Assembly: GCF_024710845.1 (NCBI RefSeq)
Contig: NZ_JANJTZ010000037.1
Coordinates: forward strand, 231,256 to 295,255
Length of the DNA stretch: 64,000 nt
Direction of reading: 5' to 3'
Source: Mesorhizobium sp.
Lineage (GTDB): Bacteria > Pseudomonadota > Alphaproteobacteria > Rhizobiales > Rhizobiaceae
Part shown: positions 43,557 through 52,434 of the stretch, one piece after another
How positions within the stretch are numbered: position 1 is the first letter of the stretch
Layout of the letters: the number at the start of each line of letters is the position of its first letter
Notes under the pieces: generated by a model
Told to the model about the DNA's origin: nothing
The model's input: the letters and a program-made list of their open reading frames with translations, nothing else
The model's database searches: none
Position numbers and translations under genes: made by a program

Positions 43557-44648
43557 TCAGCGAAAATGCTTCGACAGTTTCAGGCCCTGCGCCTGGTAGT
43601 TGGACTTCAGGTCTGCGCCGTACAGCGCCCTGGGGCGTGACAGCATGTGCTCATAGACCAGCCGGCCGACGACCTGGCCGTGTTCGAGGATGAACGGCAC
43701 CTCGTGGCTACGGACTTCCAGCACCGCGCGGCTGCCCGCCCCTCCGGCCTGCCTGTGGCCGAAACCCGGATCGAAGAAGCCGGCATAGTGGACGCGGAAT
43801 TCGCCGACGAGCGGGTCGAAGGGCGTCATCTCGGCGGCGATATCCGGCGGCACGTGGACCGCCTCGCGGCTGACCAGAATGTAGAACTCGTTCGGGTCGA
43901 GGATCAGTTCCCCCGAGCCGCGATCATGTAGCGGCTCCCAGAAGTCGAGAATGTCGTGTGCGGCGCGCCTGTCGACGTCGACCAGCGAGGAATGGCGCTT
44001 GCCGCGATAGCCGATCAAGCCGTTCGCATCACCCTTGAGGTCGATCGACAGCGCCACGCCGCCGCCGGAAATGTTCGGCTCATCCGTTGCCACCAGCGTC
44101 TCGCGGGCGTGCAGCTCCAGAAGTTCAGCTTCCGACAGCAACGAGTGGCCTTTGCGGAAGCGTATCTGCGACAGGCGCGAGCCGGTGCGCGCGACGATCG
44201 GGAAGGTGCGGGGACTGACCTCCATGTAGAGCGGGCCTGAGTATCCGGCCGGGATCTTGTCGAATTCCTGCGCATAGTCGGCCATGACGCGGGTGAAGAT
44301 GTCGAGCCGCCCGGTCGAGCTCTTCGGATTGGCCGAGGCGGAGACGTCGGCGGGTAGTGCCAGCGTCTCCAGCAGCGGGACGATGTAGACGCAGCCCGTC
44401 TCCAGCACCGCGCCGTCGCGCAGGTCGATCTCATGCAGCTTCAGCCGCGCGAGCTTGTCCTCGACCGTGGCGTTGCGTCCCGGCATGAAGCTCGCCCGCA
44501 CCCGCCAGGCCTTCTCGCCGAGGCGCAGGTCGAGACTCGCCGGCTGGATCTGGTCGGCATCGAGGTCGCGCGCGCTCGCCAGCGCACCGACGGCAAACAG
44601 CGTGGCGATCTCGCGGTCTGGAAGGATGCCGGTCGTGCGGTTGGCCAT
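43557..44648 (-). CDS. 2'-deoxycytidine 5'-triphosphate deaminase-like protein (double-length)
   Basis: A 363-residue protein, about twice the length of a standard Dcd trimer subunit (roughly 190 residues). The first half contains QIQPASLDLRLGEKAWRV and SSTGRLDIFTRVMADYAQEFDKIPAGYSGPLYMEV, the dCTP deaminase/dUTPase beta-barrel elements; the second half repeats ILDPNEFYILVSREAVHVP and RAVLEVRSHEVPFILEHGQVVGRLVYE. Rhizobial genomes carry such tandem-domain proteins labelled dCTP deaminase; the reaction would be dCTP to dUTP plus ammonia. Which half is catalytic is not obvious. It is divergent from the SAM-II/metZ unit. Confidence 0.82.
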   Translation of the reverse strand: MANRTTGILPDREIATLFAVGALASARDLDADQIQPASLDLRLGEKAWRVRASFMPGRNATVEDKLARLKLHEIDLRDGAVLETGCVYIVPLLETLALPADVSASANPKSSTGRLDIFTRVMADYAQEFDKIPAGYSGPLYMEVSPRTFPIVARTGSRLSQIRFRKGHSLLSEAELLELHARETLVATDEPNISGGGVALSIDLKGDANGLIGYRGKRHSSLVDVDRRAAHDILDFWEPLHDRGSGELILDPNEFYILVSREAVHVPPDIAAEMTPFDPLVGEFRVHYAGFFDPGFGHRQAGGAGSRAVLEVRSHEVPFILEHGQVVGRLVYEHMLSRPRALYGADLKSNYQAQGLKLSKHFR

Positions 44649-44695
44649 GTCGCTCCAGTGTCGTGAGGCAGTCCGACCTCTACCAATCGGCCCGA

Positions 44696-44724
44696 TTGAC
44701 GCAAGAAGCCAGTAGGTCTAAAGG
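44696..44724 (+). promoter_or_regulatory. metZ promoter
   Basis: TTGACG, 17 bases, TAAAGG lies directly ahead of the SAM-II aptamer, about 10 bases before its first stem. This is a good sigma-70-type match for the -35 box and a fair one for the -10. Confidence 0.6.
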
Positions 44725-44732
44725 AGCGTTAT

Positions 44733-44786
44733 CCCGTGGTGATTTGGCCGGTCGGCTTGCAGCCACGTTAAACAAGTCGCTAAAGG
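44733..44786 (+). ncRNA. SAM-II riboswitch aptamer
   Basis: The stretch has the hallmark SAM-II layout: stem strand CCGTGG, GATTT, CCGG region, GGCTTGCAGCCACG closing the stem (CGTGG pairs with CCACG), then GTTAAAC and the pseudoknot-forming CGCTAAAGG tail. SAM-II aptamers bind S-adenosylmethionine and lower expression of methionine genes in alphaproteobacteria. It precedes a terminator and metZ, which is the expected target. Confidence 0.92.
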
Positions 44787-44811
44787 ACCGTGTGGCCGCA
44801 AGGCTCTGTGG

Positions 44812-44842
44812 ACCGGTTGCGACTTCTCGCGGCCGGTTTTTT
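44812..44842 (+). terminator. Intrinsic terminator in the SAM-II expression platform
   Basis: An 11-bp stem (ACCGGTTGCGA / TCGCGGCCGGT, two G-U pairs) with a CTTC loop is followed by six Ts, 20 bases ahead of the metZ ATG. Its 5' arm (GACCGG) can also pair with CCGGTC inside the aptamer at 44749-44754, giving a simple on/off switch. Confidence 0.8.
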
Positions 44843-44861
44843 GTTGTTGGGGCTTTGGGAC

Positions 44862-46046
44862 ATGTCGAACAGGAATTGGCGGCCGCAGACGACTCTCGTG
44901 CACGAGGGCACATTGCGCTCGCATCACGGCGAGACCTCGGAGGCGATTTACCTCACGCAGGGCTATGTCTACGCGACGGCCGAGAGTGCGGAAGCCCGCT
45001 TCAAGGGCGACGAGCCGGGATTCATCTATTCGCGCTACGCCAACCCGACCGTCGACATGTTCGAGAAGCGCATGTGCGCGCTGGAGGGCGCGGAGGACGC
45101 GCGGGCGACAGCGTCGGGGATGGCCGCGGTTTCGGCGGCGCTGCTCTGCTCCGTCAAGGCCGGCGACCATGTGGTCGCGGCGCGCGCGCTGTTCGGCTCC
45201 TGCCGCTGGATCATCGAGACTCTGATGCCGAAATACGGCATCGAAACCACGCTGGTGGACGGCACGAAGCTGGACCAATGGCAAGACGCGGTGCGCCCGA
45301 ACACGAAACTGTTCTTCCTCGAAAGCCCGACCAACCCGACGCTCGAAGTGGTCGACATCGCGGCGGTCGCCAAAATCGCCAATTCGATCGGCGCGCGAGT
45401 CGTGGTGGACAACGTGTTCGCGACGCCGCTGCAGCAGAAGCCGCTCGAACTCGGCGCCCATATCGTCGTCTATTCGGCGACCAAGCACATCGATGGTCAG
45501 GGACGCTGCCTCGGCGGCGTGATCCTTTCGGACAAGGAATGGATCGACAAGAACCTGCACGACTATTTCCGCCACACCGGCCCGTCTCTGTCACCGTTCA
45601 ACGCCTGGACCCTCCTGAAGGGTCTGGAAACGCTGCCGCTGCGCGTCAGGCAGCAGACCGAGAGCGCCGGGCGGATCGCCGACTGGCTGGCGGAGCATTC
45701 CGGCATCTCGCGCGTGATCTATCCGGGCCGCAAGGACCATCCGCAGGCCGACATCGTCGCGCGGCAGATGAAGGGCGGCTCGACCTTGGTCTGCTTCGAC
45801 ACCAAGGGCGGCAAGAAGGCCGCCTTCGCGCTGTCCAACGCATTGGAAATCATAAAGATTTCTAACAACCTCGGCGACGCCAAGAGCCTGATCACCCACC
45901 CGGCGACGACAACGCACAAGAACCTTACCGACGAGGCGCGGGCGGAACTCGGCATCGGGCCGGGGACTCTGAGGCTGTCGGTAGGACTCGAGGACGTCGA
46001 TGACCTGATCGAGGATCTGGACCGGGCGCTGAAGGCGGCCGGCTAG
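44862..46046 (+). CDS. metZ: O-succinylhomoserine sulfhydrylase
   Basis: A 394-residue Cys/Met-metabolism PLP enzyme. Marks are YSRYANPTVDMFEKRM (residues 57-71), ESPTNPTLEVVDI, and the PLP lysine Lys208 in YSATKHIDGQG. MetZ uses sulfide and O-succinylhomoserine to make homocysteine, bypassing cystathionine. The SAM-II riboswitch upstream supports its place in methionine synthesis. The ATG at 44862 follows the terminator hairpin; its ribosome-binding site is weak (TTGGGG). Its stop overlaps that of the convergent RidA gene. Confidence 0.95.
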   Translation: MSNRNWRPQTTLVHEGTLRSHHGETSEAIYLTQGYVYATAESAEARFKGDEPGFIYSRYANPTVDMFEKRMCALEGAEDARATASGMAAVSAALLCSVKAGDHVVAARALFGSCRWIIETLMPKYGIETTLVDGTKLDQWQDAVRPNTKLFFLESPTNPTLEVVDIAAVAKIANSIGARVVVDNVFATPLQQKPLELGAHIVVYSATKHIDGQGRCLGGVILSDKEWIDKNLHDYFRHTGPSLSPFNAWTLLKGLETLPLRVRQQTESAGRIADWLAEHSGISRVIYPGRKDHPQADIVARQMKGGSTLVCFDTKGGKKAAFALSNALEIIKISNNLGDAKSLITHPATTTHKNLTDEARAELGIGPGTLRLSVGLEDVDDLIEDLDRALKAAG

Positions 46047-46429
46047 GATACGATCGCGTCGGCTTCCAGTTCGACCAGCCAATCAGGGTCGACGAAGCCC
46101 ACGACCTGAACGACGGTGGTGGCGGGGCGGATCTCGGCGAAATACTCGCCATGCGCCCGCGCCACCTCGCGCCAGTGCGTCATATCCGTCAGCATGATGC
46201 GGGTGCGGACCACGTCCGAGAGCATCCCGCCCGCGTCGACGATCGCCTTTTCGATGATCTCGAGGCAGCGGATCGTCTGGCCGTAGACGTCGCCCTTCGC
46301 CGCCGTGCCGCCCTCGGCGAGGATCGGCGCGGTGCCGGCGACGGCGATATGCGGGCCGATGCGCACCGCGCGCGTGAAGCCGAGGATGGGTTCGAGATAT
46401 GACCCTGAACTGACCGACTTACGTTCCAT
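46043..46429 (-). CDS. RidA/YjgF family protein
   Basis: A 128-residue RidA-like protein (trimeric fold). The family signature region is seen as VVRTRIMLTDMTHWREVARAHGEYF and PATTVVQVVGFVDPDWLVELEADAIV in pattern, with the active-site arginine in RTRIML. RidA proteins hydrolyse reactive enamine/imine intermediates of PLP enzymes; some relatives have other roles. Placement next to the PLP enzyme MetZ is suggestive but they are convergent. It overlaps the CDP-alcohol phosphatidyltransferase gene upstream by 11 bases. Confidence 0.88.
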   Translation of the reverse strand: MERKSVSSGSYLEPILGFTRAVRIGPHIAVAGTAPILAEGGTAAKGDVYGQTIRCLEIIEKAIVDAGGMLSDVVRTRIMLTDMTHWREVARAHGEYFAEIRPATTVVQVVGFVDPDWLVELEADAIVS

Positions 46430-47039
46430 TCGGTTCTCCGAACTGTTTCCATGCGAGCACGACGCGCGACAGGCACGTATAGGCGGTCAGCGCCGCAAAT
46501 GAATAGGCAAGAACCGGAAACCACGCTGGAAACAGGCAGAAGGCCACAAAGACCGCAATCGTCTCCGTCGCCTCCGCCAGTCCTGTGGTGAAGAATAGCG
46601 ACTTCGTTCCACGCGCATCGTCCGATATGCCGCGCTTCTCCGCCATTATGGCGTAGGCGAGGAAGCTGGCACCGTTGGCGTAGAAGGCGGCGATCAGCAG
46701 CGCGCCGGCAATGCCGTTCGCCATAGGGTCGAGGATGACGAAGGCGAGCGGGATCATGCCGTAGAAGGCAAAGTCGAGCACGATGTCGAGATAGCCGCCG
46801 AGATCGGTCCGGCCGGCCCTCTTGGCAACGGCTCCGTCGAGACCGTCGCCGAGACGCGAGGCAAGGATGAGGATCAGGGCGGTCCAGAGCGCGCCGACAG
46901 CGATGGCGACCGCTGCCGCAACGCCGATGGCGAAGGCCGACAGCGTGATCGCGTTGGCCGGGACCCCGGCCGCATGCAACGATCCTGCGATCGCGTCGAG
47001 CGCAGGATCGATGCGCTTGCGCGCCCATCCGTCGAGCAT
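46419..47039 (-). CDS. CDP-alcohol phosphatidyltransferase family protein
   Basis: A 206-residue integral membrane enzyme with about five helices. The CDP-alcohol motif lies at about residues 60-88: RLGDGLDGAVAK followed by LGGYLDIVLDF, with all four aspartates present. The usual arginine of DG-x2-AR appears as lysine (AK), a conservative change. Members transfer a phosphatidyl group from CDP-diacylglycerol to an alcohol; the acceptor is unknown here. The ATG overlaps nothing upstream, and the 3' end overlaps the RidA start, so the two are co-transcribed. Confidence 0.85.
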   Translation of the reverse strand: MLDGWARKRIDPALDAIAGSLHAAGVPANAITLSAFAIGVAAAVAIAVGALWTALILILASRLGDGLDGAVAKRAGRTDLGGYLDIVLDFAFYGMIPLAFVILDPMANGIAGALLIAAFYANGASFLAYAIMAEKRGISDDARGTKSLFFTTGLAEATETIAVFVAFCLFPAWFPVLAYSFAALTAYTCLSRVVLAWKQFGEPNGT

Positions 47040-47119
47040 TGGACGTCTCCTCGATGCCCTTGCCTGTTGACCGGGGACAGAGGCTCGGCGACAGTTGGGC
47101 GTAACTGCGGGAAACCATC

Positions 47120-47512
47120 ATGTACCGCGCCATCACGCGCAACATCGAAGTCGAGGTGGAGCCGATCTACCTGCCGGAACGCTCGGATCCGGAGGAGAGC
47201 CGATACGTCTGGGCCTACCGCGTGACGATCGCCAACAATTCCGACGGATTCGTGCAACTGCTGACCCGCTATTGGCGCATCGTCGACGGCAACGGCAAGG
47301 TAGAAGAGGTGCGTGGACCTGGCGTCGTCGGCGACCAGCCGGAGCTCAACCCGGGCGACAGCTACCAGTACACGTCCGGCTGCCCGCTCACCACGCCGAC
47401 CGGTTTCATGGCCGGTCACTACACGATGCGCGACGAGGCAGGGGCACTGTTCGACGTGGAGATTCCCGCCTTCGCGCTCGACCTTCCGGACATGCTCAGG
47501 ACGGTCAATTAG
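47120..47512 (+). CDS. apaG: ApaG protein
   Basis: A 130-residue immunoglobulin-like beta protein. [32 protein letters not shown] in pattern, then [21 protein letters not shown] and GFMAGHY are diagnostic for ApaG. It was linked to Co2+/Mg2+ homeostasis and to diadenosine tetraphosphate by gene neighbourhood in Escherichia coli, but its biochemical role is unsettled. Its stop overlaps the convergent hslO stop by eight bases. Confidence 0.93.
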   Translation: MYRAITRNIEVEVEPIYLPERSDPEESRYVWAYRVTIANNSDGFVQLLTRYWRIVDGNGKVEEVRGPGVVGDQPELNPGDSYQYTSGCPLTTPTGFMAGHYTMRDEAGALFDVEIPAFALDLPDMLRTVN

Positions 47513-48491
47513 GCTCGACGAACTCCGCCGGATCGAACTCGTATCGCTTCGAGCAGAATTCGCACGATACCTTGATCACGCCATCCTCGATGGACTCCGT
47601 GATTTCCTCGGCGGTGAAGCCTTCCAATATGCCGCGAATGCGTTCGCCGGAACATGAGCACTGGTCGAGAATCTCGGTGCCCTCGAAGACGCGAACGCCA
47701 TGTTCGTGGAACAGCCTGAATAGGAGGCGCTCCGGCTCGACGGTCGGGTCGAGAAGCTCGGACGGTTCGACGGTCGAAAGCAGAGCCAGCGCCTCGTTCC
47801 AGGCGCCGTCGACGATATCCGAGAAGTCGTGCCCCGGATCCCCGTCGCCGCCCGGCAGGTCGGGCAGGCGCAGCCGTTCCGGCGCCTCGGGCAGGAACTG
47901 GATCAGCATCCCGCCCGCGCGCCAGCGCTCGTCGGGCCCGTATTCGCCTGGCACGATATGGCGGGCGACCGCCATGCGCACGTCGGTCGGAATCTGCTCG
48001 GACTGGCGGAAATAGGTGCGGGCGACCTCGTCCAGCGATTGGCCGGCAAGTTCGACGATGCCCTGGTAGCGCTGCATGTACTCGCCCTGGTCGATCGTCA
48101 TGGCGAGCACGCCCGTGCCGAGGAGATCGGACGGAGAGGTGGAGCCGGCCGCGACGAACTCGGCAAGCCGGTCGGCGTCGAAGCGGGCATAGGCGCGCAT
48201 CGCCGACGGCGTGGTCAGATCCACTACCAGCATGTCGACCGGACCGTCGGAACGGGTCTGGAGGATGAACTTGCCTTCGAACTTCAACGCGGTACCCAGA
48301 AGCACCGTCAGCACCATCGCCTCGGCCAGCAGCCGGGCAACCGGCTCGGGATAGTCGTGGCGGGCGAGAATATGGTTCAACGTCGGCCCGAGCTGCACGA
48401 TGCGGCCGCGGACGTCGAGTGGGGCGACTTCAAACGGCACGACATGGTCGTCTCCGGCGAAGCCGAATTCGCCGAGTTTCGGTTCCTTCAC
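47505..48491 (-). CDS. hslO: Hsp33 redox-regulated chaperone
   Basis: A 328-residue cytosolic holdase. The C-terminal zinc-binding redox switch shows CSC followed about 30 residues later by CEFC (the C-x-C...C-x2-C pattern). The N-terminal domain starts [18 protein letters not shown], standard for rhizobial Hsp33. Under oxidative stress the cysteines form disulfides, zinc is released and the protein binds unfolding clients. The start is GTG at 48491, one base after the argF stop, so it is part of the argD-argF-hslO unit. An in-frame TTG further upstream lies inside argF. Confidence 0.93.
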   Translation of the reverse strand: MKEPKLGEFGFAGDDHVVPFEVAPLDVRGRIVQLGPTLNHILARHDYPEPVARLLAEAMVLTVLLGTALKFEGKFILQTRSDGPVDMLVVDLTTPSAMRAYARFDADRLAEFVAAGSTSPSDLLGTGVLAMTIDQGEYMQRYQGIVELAGQSLDEVARTYFRQSEQIPTDVRMAVARHIVPGEYGPDERWRAGGMLIQFLPEAPERLRLPDLPGGDGDPGHDFSDIVDGAWNEALALLSTVEPSELLDPTVEPERLLFRLFHEHGVRVFEGTEILDQCSCSGERIRGILEGFTAEEITESIEDGVIKVSCEFCSKRYEFDPAEFVEPN

Positions 48492-48492
48492 G

Positions 48493-49416
48493 TCAGACTG
48501 CTCCGGACAAGCACCAGGCAAGGACCGCCTTCTGCGCGTGCAGGCGGTTCTCGGCTTCGTCGAAGACGACCGAGTTCGGACCGTCGATCACCTCGTCGGT
48601 CACCTCCTCGCCGCGGTGTGCAGGCAGGCAATGCATGAACAGGGCGTCCGGCTTTGCCTTCGCCATCAGTTCCGCGTTGACCTGATAGGGAAGAAACACG
48701 TTGTGGCCGCGCGCCCGGTGCTCCTGGTTCATCGACACCCAGCAGTCGGTAACGACTGCGTCGGCGCCGGCCACGGCTTCTTCCGGCGAGCGGCCGAGCG
48801 TCAGCCTGCCACCGTTCCGCTTCGCCCAATCGACATAGCGCTGCTCCGGCTCACTGCCCTCCGGCACGGCCATGTTCAGCTTGTAGCCGAAGCGAGCCGA
48901 ACCCTCGATCAGCGAATGCAGCACGTTGTTACCGTCGCCAGACCAGGCGATGACGCGATCCTTCACGGCGCCGCGATGCTCCTCGAAGGTCATCACATCG
49001 GCCATGATCTGGCACGGATGAGTGTCGTCGGTCAGCCCGTTGATAACGGGAACGGTCGCGTTGTCCGCGAGCTCCGTCATGCGCACATGCGCGGTGGTGC
49101 GGATCATGATGGCGTCGACATAACGCGACAGTACTCGCGCCGTGTCGGCGATCGATTCCGAACGGCCGAGCTGCATCTCCGCGCCCGTGAGCATGATCGT
49201 TGAGCCGCCGAGCTGGCGCATCGCGACGTCGAACGACACGCGCGTGCGGGTCGACGGCTTGTCGAAGATCATCGCCAGGACCTTGCCAGCGAAGGGCTGC
49301 TCCGCGGTGCCGGCCTTCTGCGCCGCCTTGCGCACCTTGGCGTCATCGAGGATGCGGCGCAGGTTCTCGGCGCTGACGGAAGACAGATCGGTGAAATGGC
49401 GTGGCTGAGCGGTCAT
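48493..49416 (-). CDS. argF: Ornithine carbamoyltransferase
   Basis: A 307-residue transcarbamoylase. The carbamoyl-phosphate motif STRTR (in [11 protein letters not shown], near residue 57), HPCQIMAD, the ornithine segment DCWVSMNQE and the catalytic [11 protein letters not shown] loop are all present. It makes citrulline from ornithine and carbamoyl phosphate in arginine synthesis. The ATG at 49416 gives the usual N-terminus, while a longer frame adds seven residues into argD. It follows argD after 17 bases and precedes hslO. Confidence 0.95.
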   Translation of the reverse strand: MTAQPRHFTDLSSVSAENLRRILDDAKVRKAAQKAGTAEQPFAGKVLAMIFDKPSTRTRVSFDVAMRQLGGSTIMLTGAEMQLGRSESIADTARVLSRYVDAIMIRTTAHVRMTELADNATVPVINGLTDDTHPCQIMADVMTFEEHRGAVKDRVIAWSGDGNNVLHSLIEGSARFGYKLNMAVPEGSEPEQRYVDWAKRNGGRLTLGRSPEEAVAGADAVVTDCWVSMNQEHRARGHNVFLPYQVNAELMAKAKPDALFMHCLPAHRGEEVTDEVIDGPNSVVFDEAENRLHAQKAVLAWCLSGAV

Positions 49417-49433
49417 CGGCTGGCTTCCCGGCC

Positions 49434-50627
49434 TCACGCCGCGGCTTCGGCGGCGGCGAGGCTCGCCGCGGCACTGCGGATGCGGTCCACGGCGATGCGG
49501 ATTTCTTCGTCATCGGCGATCAGCGGCGGCAGGAGGCGTATCACGTTGTCGCCCGCCGGCGCCGCCAGCAGGTGCTGGGCGCGCAACGCCTTGTTGACCT
49601 CTGTATTCGGCAGCCCGCATTTCAGGCCGGCCATTAGGCCGACGCCGCGGATACCCTCGACCACCTGCGGGAAATCGTCGGCAATGCCGGCAAGGCCTTG
49701 CTTGAGCAGAAGCCCCTTGCGGCTCACTTCCTCGAGAAATCCGTCAGCCAGGACGACGTCCAGAACGGCGTTGCCGACGGCCATCGCCAGCGGGTTGCCG
49801 CCAAAGGTGGTGCCATGCGTGCCAGCGGTCATGCCGGATGCCGCTCTGTCGGTTGCCAGGCATGCGCCCATCGGGAAGCCGCCGCCGATGCCCTTGGCGA
49901 TCGCAACGATGTCGGGCTCGACATCCGTCCACTGGTAGGCGAACAGCTTGCCGGTCCGGCCGACGCCGGTCTGGACCTCGTCGAGGACCAGAAGCAGGCC
50001 ATTCTCGTCGCACAACTTGCGCAGAGCGGCGAGGCCGCCCTGCGGCAGTTCGCGGATACCACCCTCGCCCTGAAGAGGCTCGATCAGGATCGCCGCCGTT
50101 TCCGGCGTGATCGCGGCCTTGACCGCTTCCAGGTCGAAGAACGGAACCTGGTCGAAGCCTTCGACCTTGGGGCCGAAGCCTTCCATATACTTCTTCTGCC
50201 CGCCGGCGGCGATCGTGGCGAGCGTGCGCCCGTGGAAGGCGCCTTCGAAGGTGATGATGCGGAAGCGCTCGGGGTGACCGTTTACAAAGTGATAGCGGCG
50301 CGCCGTCTTGATCGCACATTCCAGCGCTTCCGCACCGGAATTGGTAAAGAAGACGCGGTCGGCGAAACTGTTTTCGACGAGGCGCTCCGCGAGCCGCTCC
50401 TGGCCTGGGACGTTGTAGAGGTTCGAGACATGCCAGAGCTTGCCCGCCTGCTCGGTCAGCGCCGCGACGAGATGCGGATGGCAATGTCCGAGCGAATTGA
50501 CGGCGATGCCGCCTGCGAAATCGAGATAGCTGTCGCCGTTCGCGGTGTAGAGCCAGCAGCCTTCGCCTCGCTCGAAAGCGAGCGGCGCGCGCGAGAAGGT
50601 CTCGAAAAGGACTCCACTGTTCATCAT
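49434..50627 (-). CDS. argD: Acetylornithine aminotransferase
   Basis: A 397-residue class III PLP aminotransferase. Marks are [31 protein letters not shown] in pattern, [37 protein letters not shown] and the PLP lysine in IAKGIGGG. It converts N-acetylglutamate semialdehyde to N-acetylornithine. Several in-frame ATGs are close together (50642, 50633, 50627, 50624); 50627 is chosen on N-terminal length. Its leader contains a promoter and, just after it, an intrinsic terminator, which suggests attenuation. Confidence 0.93.
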   Translation of the reverse strand: MMNSGVLFETFSRAPLAFERGEGCWLYTANGDSYLDFAGGIAVNSLGHCHPHLVAALTEQAGKLWHVSNLYNVPGQERLAERLVENSFADRVFFTNSGAEALECAIKTARRYHFVNGHPERFRIITFEGAFHGRTLATIAAGGQKKYMEGFGPKVEGFDQVPFFDLEAVKAAITPETAAILIEPLQGEGGIRELPQGGLAALRKLCDENGLLLVLDEVQTGVGRTGKLFAYQWTDVEPDIVAIAKGIGGGFPMGACLATDRAASGMTAGTHGTTFGGNPLAMAVGNAVLDVVLADGFLEEVSRKGLLLKQGLAGIADDFPQVVEGIRGVGLMAGLKCGLPNTEVNKALRAQHLLAAPAGDNVIRLLPPLIADDEEIRIAVDRIRSAAASLAAAEAAA

Positions 50628-50696
50628 CACCATCCGCGGCATTGTGGCCCGGCTTCCGGCCGAGACCTTGTTTTCGCCGAATTCACACCCCAAATC

Positions 50697-50719
50697 AAAA
50701 AAGCCGCCCGAGGGGCGGC
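50697..50719 (-). terminator. Terminator in the argD leader
   Basis: On the minus strand GCCGCCC, a 3-base loop and GGGCGGC are followed by six Ts. It is about 70 bases before the argD start, directly after a candidate promoter, so it would end most transcripts before argD unless read through. Confidence 0.75.
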
Positions 50720-50729
50720 CTGCTGGCGG

Positions 50730-50758
50730 AATATTGGTTTTTTCGCCCGCATTGTCAA
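50730..50758 (-). promoter_or_regulatory. Candidate argD promoter
   Basis: TTGACA, 17 bases, AATATT on the minus strand. The -35 box is perfect and the spacing ideal. Transcription would start about 10 bases ahead of the leader terminator. Confidence 0.55.
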
Positions 50759-50846
50759 TGCAGGGAACGGCAGGCGGGCGTTTGCCCGACCATCGGTGAA
50801 AGCCGGCTGATCTTCCTGCCCCAAGTTGGGGAAAACCGAAAAATCC

Positions 50847-50988
50847 GATTCGTGTTGCGCCCGGGACTCTTGTCACGGAGTCAGCCGACCGGTAGTTTAG
50901 TAACGACGAAATACCAGATTTCGTGCGGCGGACCAAATAATCCGAGTAGATGTGGTATCGCCCGGCTTGCCGGAGCGATCTCGGATTC
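50847..50988. promoter_or_regulatory. Cluster of four GANTC (CcrM) sites with candidate gcrA promoter
   Basis: GANTC occurs at 50847, 50865, 50878 and 50984, all between argD and gcrA. A TTGTCA-17-TAGTTT promoter (50870-50898) facing gcrA has one site inside its spacer and one just upstream. GcrA is known in Caulobacter to work with sigma-70 at methylated GANTC promoters, so self-control is plausible. Confidence 0.5.
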
Positions 50989-51021
50989 CGATATCGCATG
51001 TCATCGCGAGGACCGTGACAG

Positions 51022-51555
51022 ATGAACTGGAATGACGAACGCGTCGAACTCCTCAAGAAACTTTGGAGCGAGGGTCTGAGCGCAAGCCAGATCGCTGCCA
51101 GCCTCGGTGGCGTCAGCCGCAACGCGGTGATCGGCAAGGTCCACCGCCTAAAGCTCTCGAGCCGCGGACGGGCGACTGCCGCGCCGGCCCGCCAGAAGAA
51201 AGCGCCGAAAGCCGCGGTAGCCGCCACCGGCGCCTCCAAGTCGATGGGGCGCGTGTCGAGCCAAACCCGGTCGATGCCGGCCTCGATCGGGGCAACGGCG
51301 CTGCAGGTGCAGTTCGACGCCGAACCTGTGGCGCAGACCTACATCCGGCCGGTCCACGACAATGTCGTCGTGCCGATCTCTCGCCGGCTTCGCCTGGTCG
51401 AGCTGACCGAGCGCACCTGCAAGTGGCCGAACGGGGATCCGCTCAGCGAGGATTTCAGCTTCTGCGGTACCGATGCTGCAGAGACCGGACCTTACTGCAA
51501 GTATCACGCGAAACTCGCGTTCCAGCCTGCCGCCGAGCGGCGCCGCAATCGCTGA
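51022..51555 (+). CDS. gcrA: GcrA cell cycle regulator
   Basis: A 177-residue protein. The DNA-binding N-terminus [41 protein letters not shown] in pattern (residues 3-43) is the GcrA signature. A basic alanine/lysine-rich linker follows, then the C-terminal sigma-70-interacting domain with [30 protein letters not shown] and paired cysteines. GcrA binds sigma-70 and activates promoters with CcrM-methylated GANTC, linking DNA replication to the cell cycle. The leader is about 120 bases and GANTC-rich. A bidirectional terminator follows. Confidence 0.97.
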   Translation: MNWNDERVELLKKLWSEGLSASQIAASLGGVSRNAVIGKVHRLKLSSRGRATAAPARQKKAPKAAVAATGASKSMGRVSSQTRSMPASIGATALQVQFDAEPVAQTYIRPVHDNVVVPISRRLRLVELTERTCKWPNGDPLSEDFSFCGTDAAETGPYCKYHAKLAFQPAAERRRNR

Positions 51556-51583
51556 CGTCCGCGAGCCAATATCCTCATCGACG

Positions 51584-51612
51584 AAGAAGGGCGGCTCTAT
51601 GCCGCCTTTCTT
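51584..51612. terminator. Bidirectional terminator between gcrA and phoU
   Basis: A 12-bp stem (AAGAAGGGCGGC / GCCGCCTTTCTT, one G-U pair) with a 5-base loop and pyrimidine-rich flanks in both directions separates the convergent gcrA and phoU genes. Confidence 0.8.
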
Positions 51613-51629
51613 GCGTCTGATTGATTCAT

Positions 51630-52352
51630 TCAATCGTCCACCAGGTCCTCGAGCATCACCTTGTGGCTCTTGTCCTCTTTCGGGCGCTCCGGCGGCATCT
51701 GCAGGCCTGTGACGATGTAGTAGACCGTCTCGGCTATGTTGGTCGCATGGTCGCCGATGCGCTCGATGTTCTTTGCGCAGAACAGGAGGTGGGTGCAGGC
51801 GGTGATGTTACGCGGATCCTCCATCATGTAGGTCAGGAGCTCTCGGAACAGCGACGTGTACATCGCGTCGATCTGGTCGTCGCGGTCGCGGACGAACTGG
51901 ATCCGGTCGGTCGAGCGTGACGCATAGGTGTCGAGCACCTCCTTCAACTGCGTCAGCGCAAGTTCCGCCAGCGCCTCCAGCCCGCGAAACAACCGCAGCG
52001 GCTGTTGCGACTCGGTCACGGCAACCACGCGCTTGGCGATGTTCTTGCCCAGATCGCCGACGCGTTCGAGATCGCCCGAAATACGGATCGCGCCGATGAT
52101 CTCGCGCAGGTCGTCGGCCATCGGCTGCCTCTTGGCGATGACGATGATCGCCTTCTCGTCGACCTCGCGCTGACCGTCGTCCAAAACCGCGTCGTCTTCG
52201 ACGACCTTGCGCGCGAGGCCCAGATCGGAGGTCACGAGCGCCTGGACCGCCTGCTCGACCATCCTCTCCGCGTGGCCGCCCATCGCAGCGATCCGGCTCG
52301 CCAGATATTTCAGGTCGGCGTCGTAGGATCGAACGATGTGTTGCGTCTGCAT
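51630..52352 (-). CDS. phoU: Phosphate signalling protein PhoU
   Basis: A 240-residue all-helical protein with two PhoU repeats. DLKYLASRIAAMGGHAERMVEQAVQAL in pattern opens repeat 1, and the metal-binding E/D-x3-D elements are ISGDLERVGDLGKNIAKR and NIERIGDHATNIAETVYY. PhoU links the PstSCAB transporter to PhoR and keeps the Pho response low when phosphate is ample. Here it lies 82 bases downstream of phoR, with no pst genes between and no phoB after it, unlike the usual rhizobial order. Confidence 0.96.
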   Translation of the reverse strand: MQTQHIVRSYDADLKYLASRIAAMGGHAERMVEQAVQALVTSDLGLARKVVEDDAVLDDGQREVDEKAIIVIAKRQPMADDLREIIGAIRISGDLERVGDLGKNIAKRVVAVTESQQPLRLFRGLEALAELALTQLKEVLDTYASRSTDRIQFVRDRDDQIDAMYTSLFRELLTYMMEDPRNITACTHLLFCAKNIERIGDHATNIAETVYYIVTGLQMPPERPKEDKSHKVMLEDLVDD

Positions 52353-52434
52353 CTTGCGCCTTCAAACCTCCGCCCCGGGCTGAATCGTTACGGTAGAGCA
52401 ACGGGATGACGGAAAAAAGAACCAGGGCGGCGAT

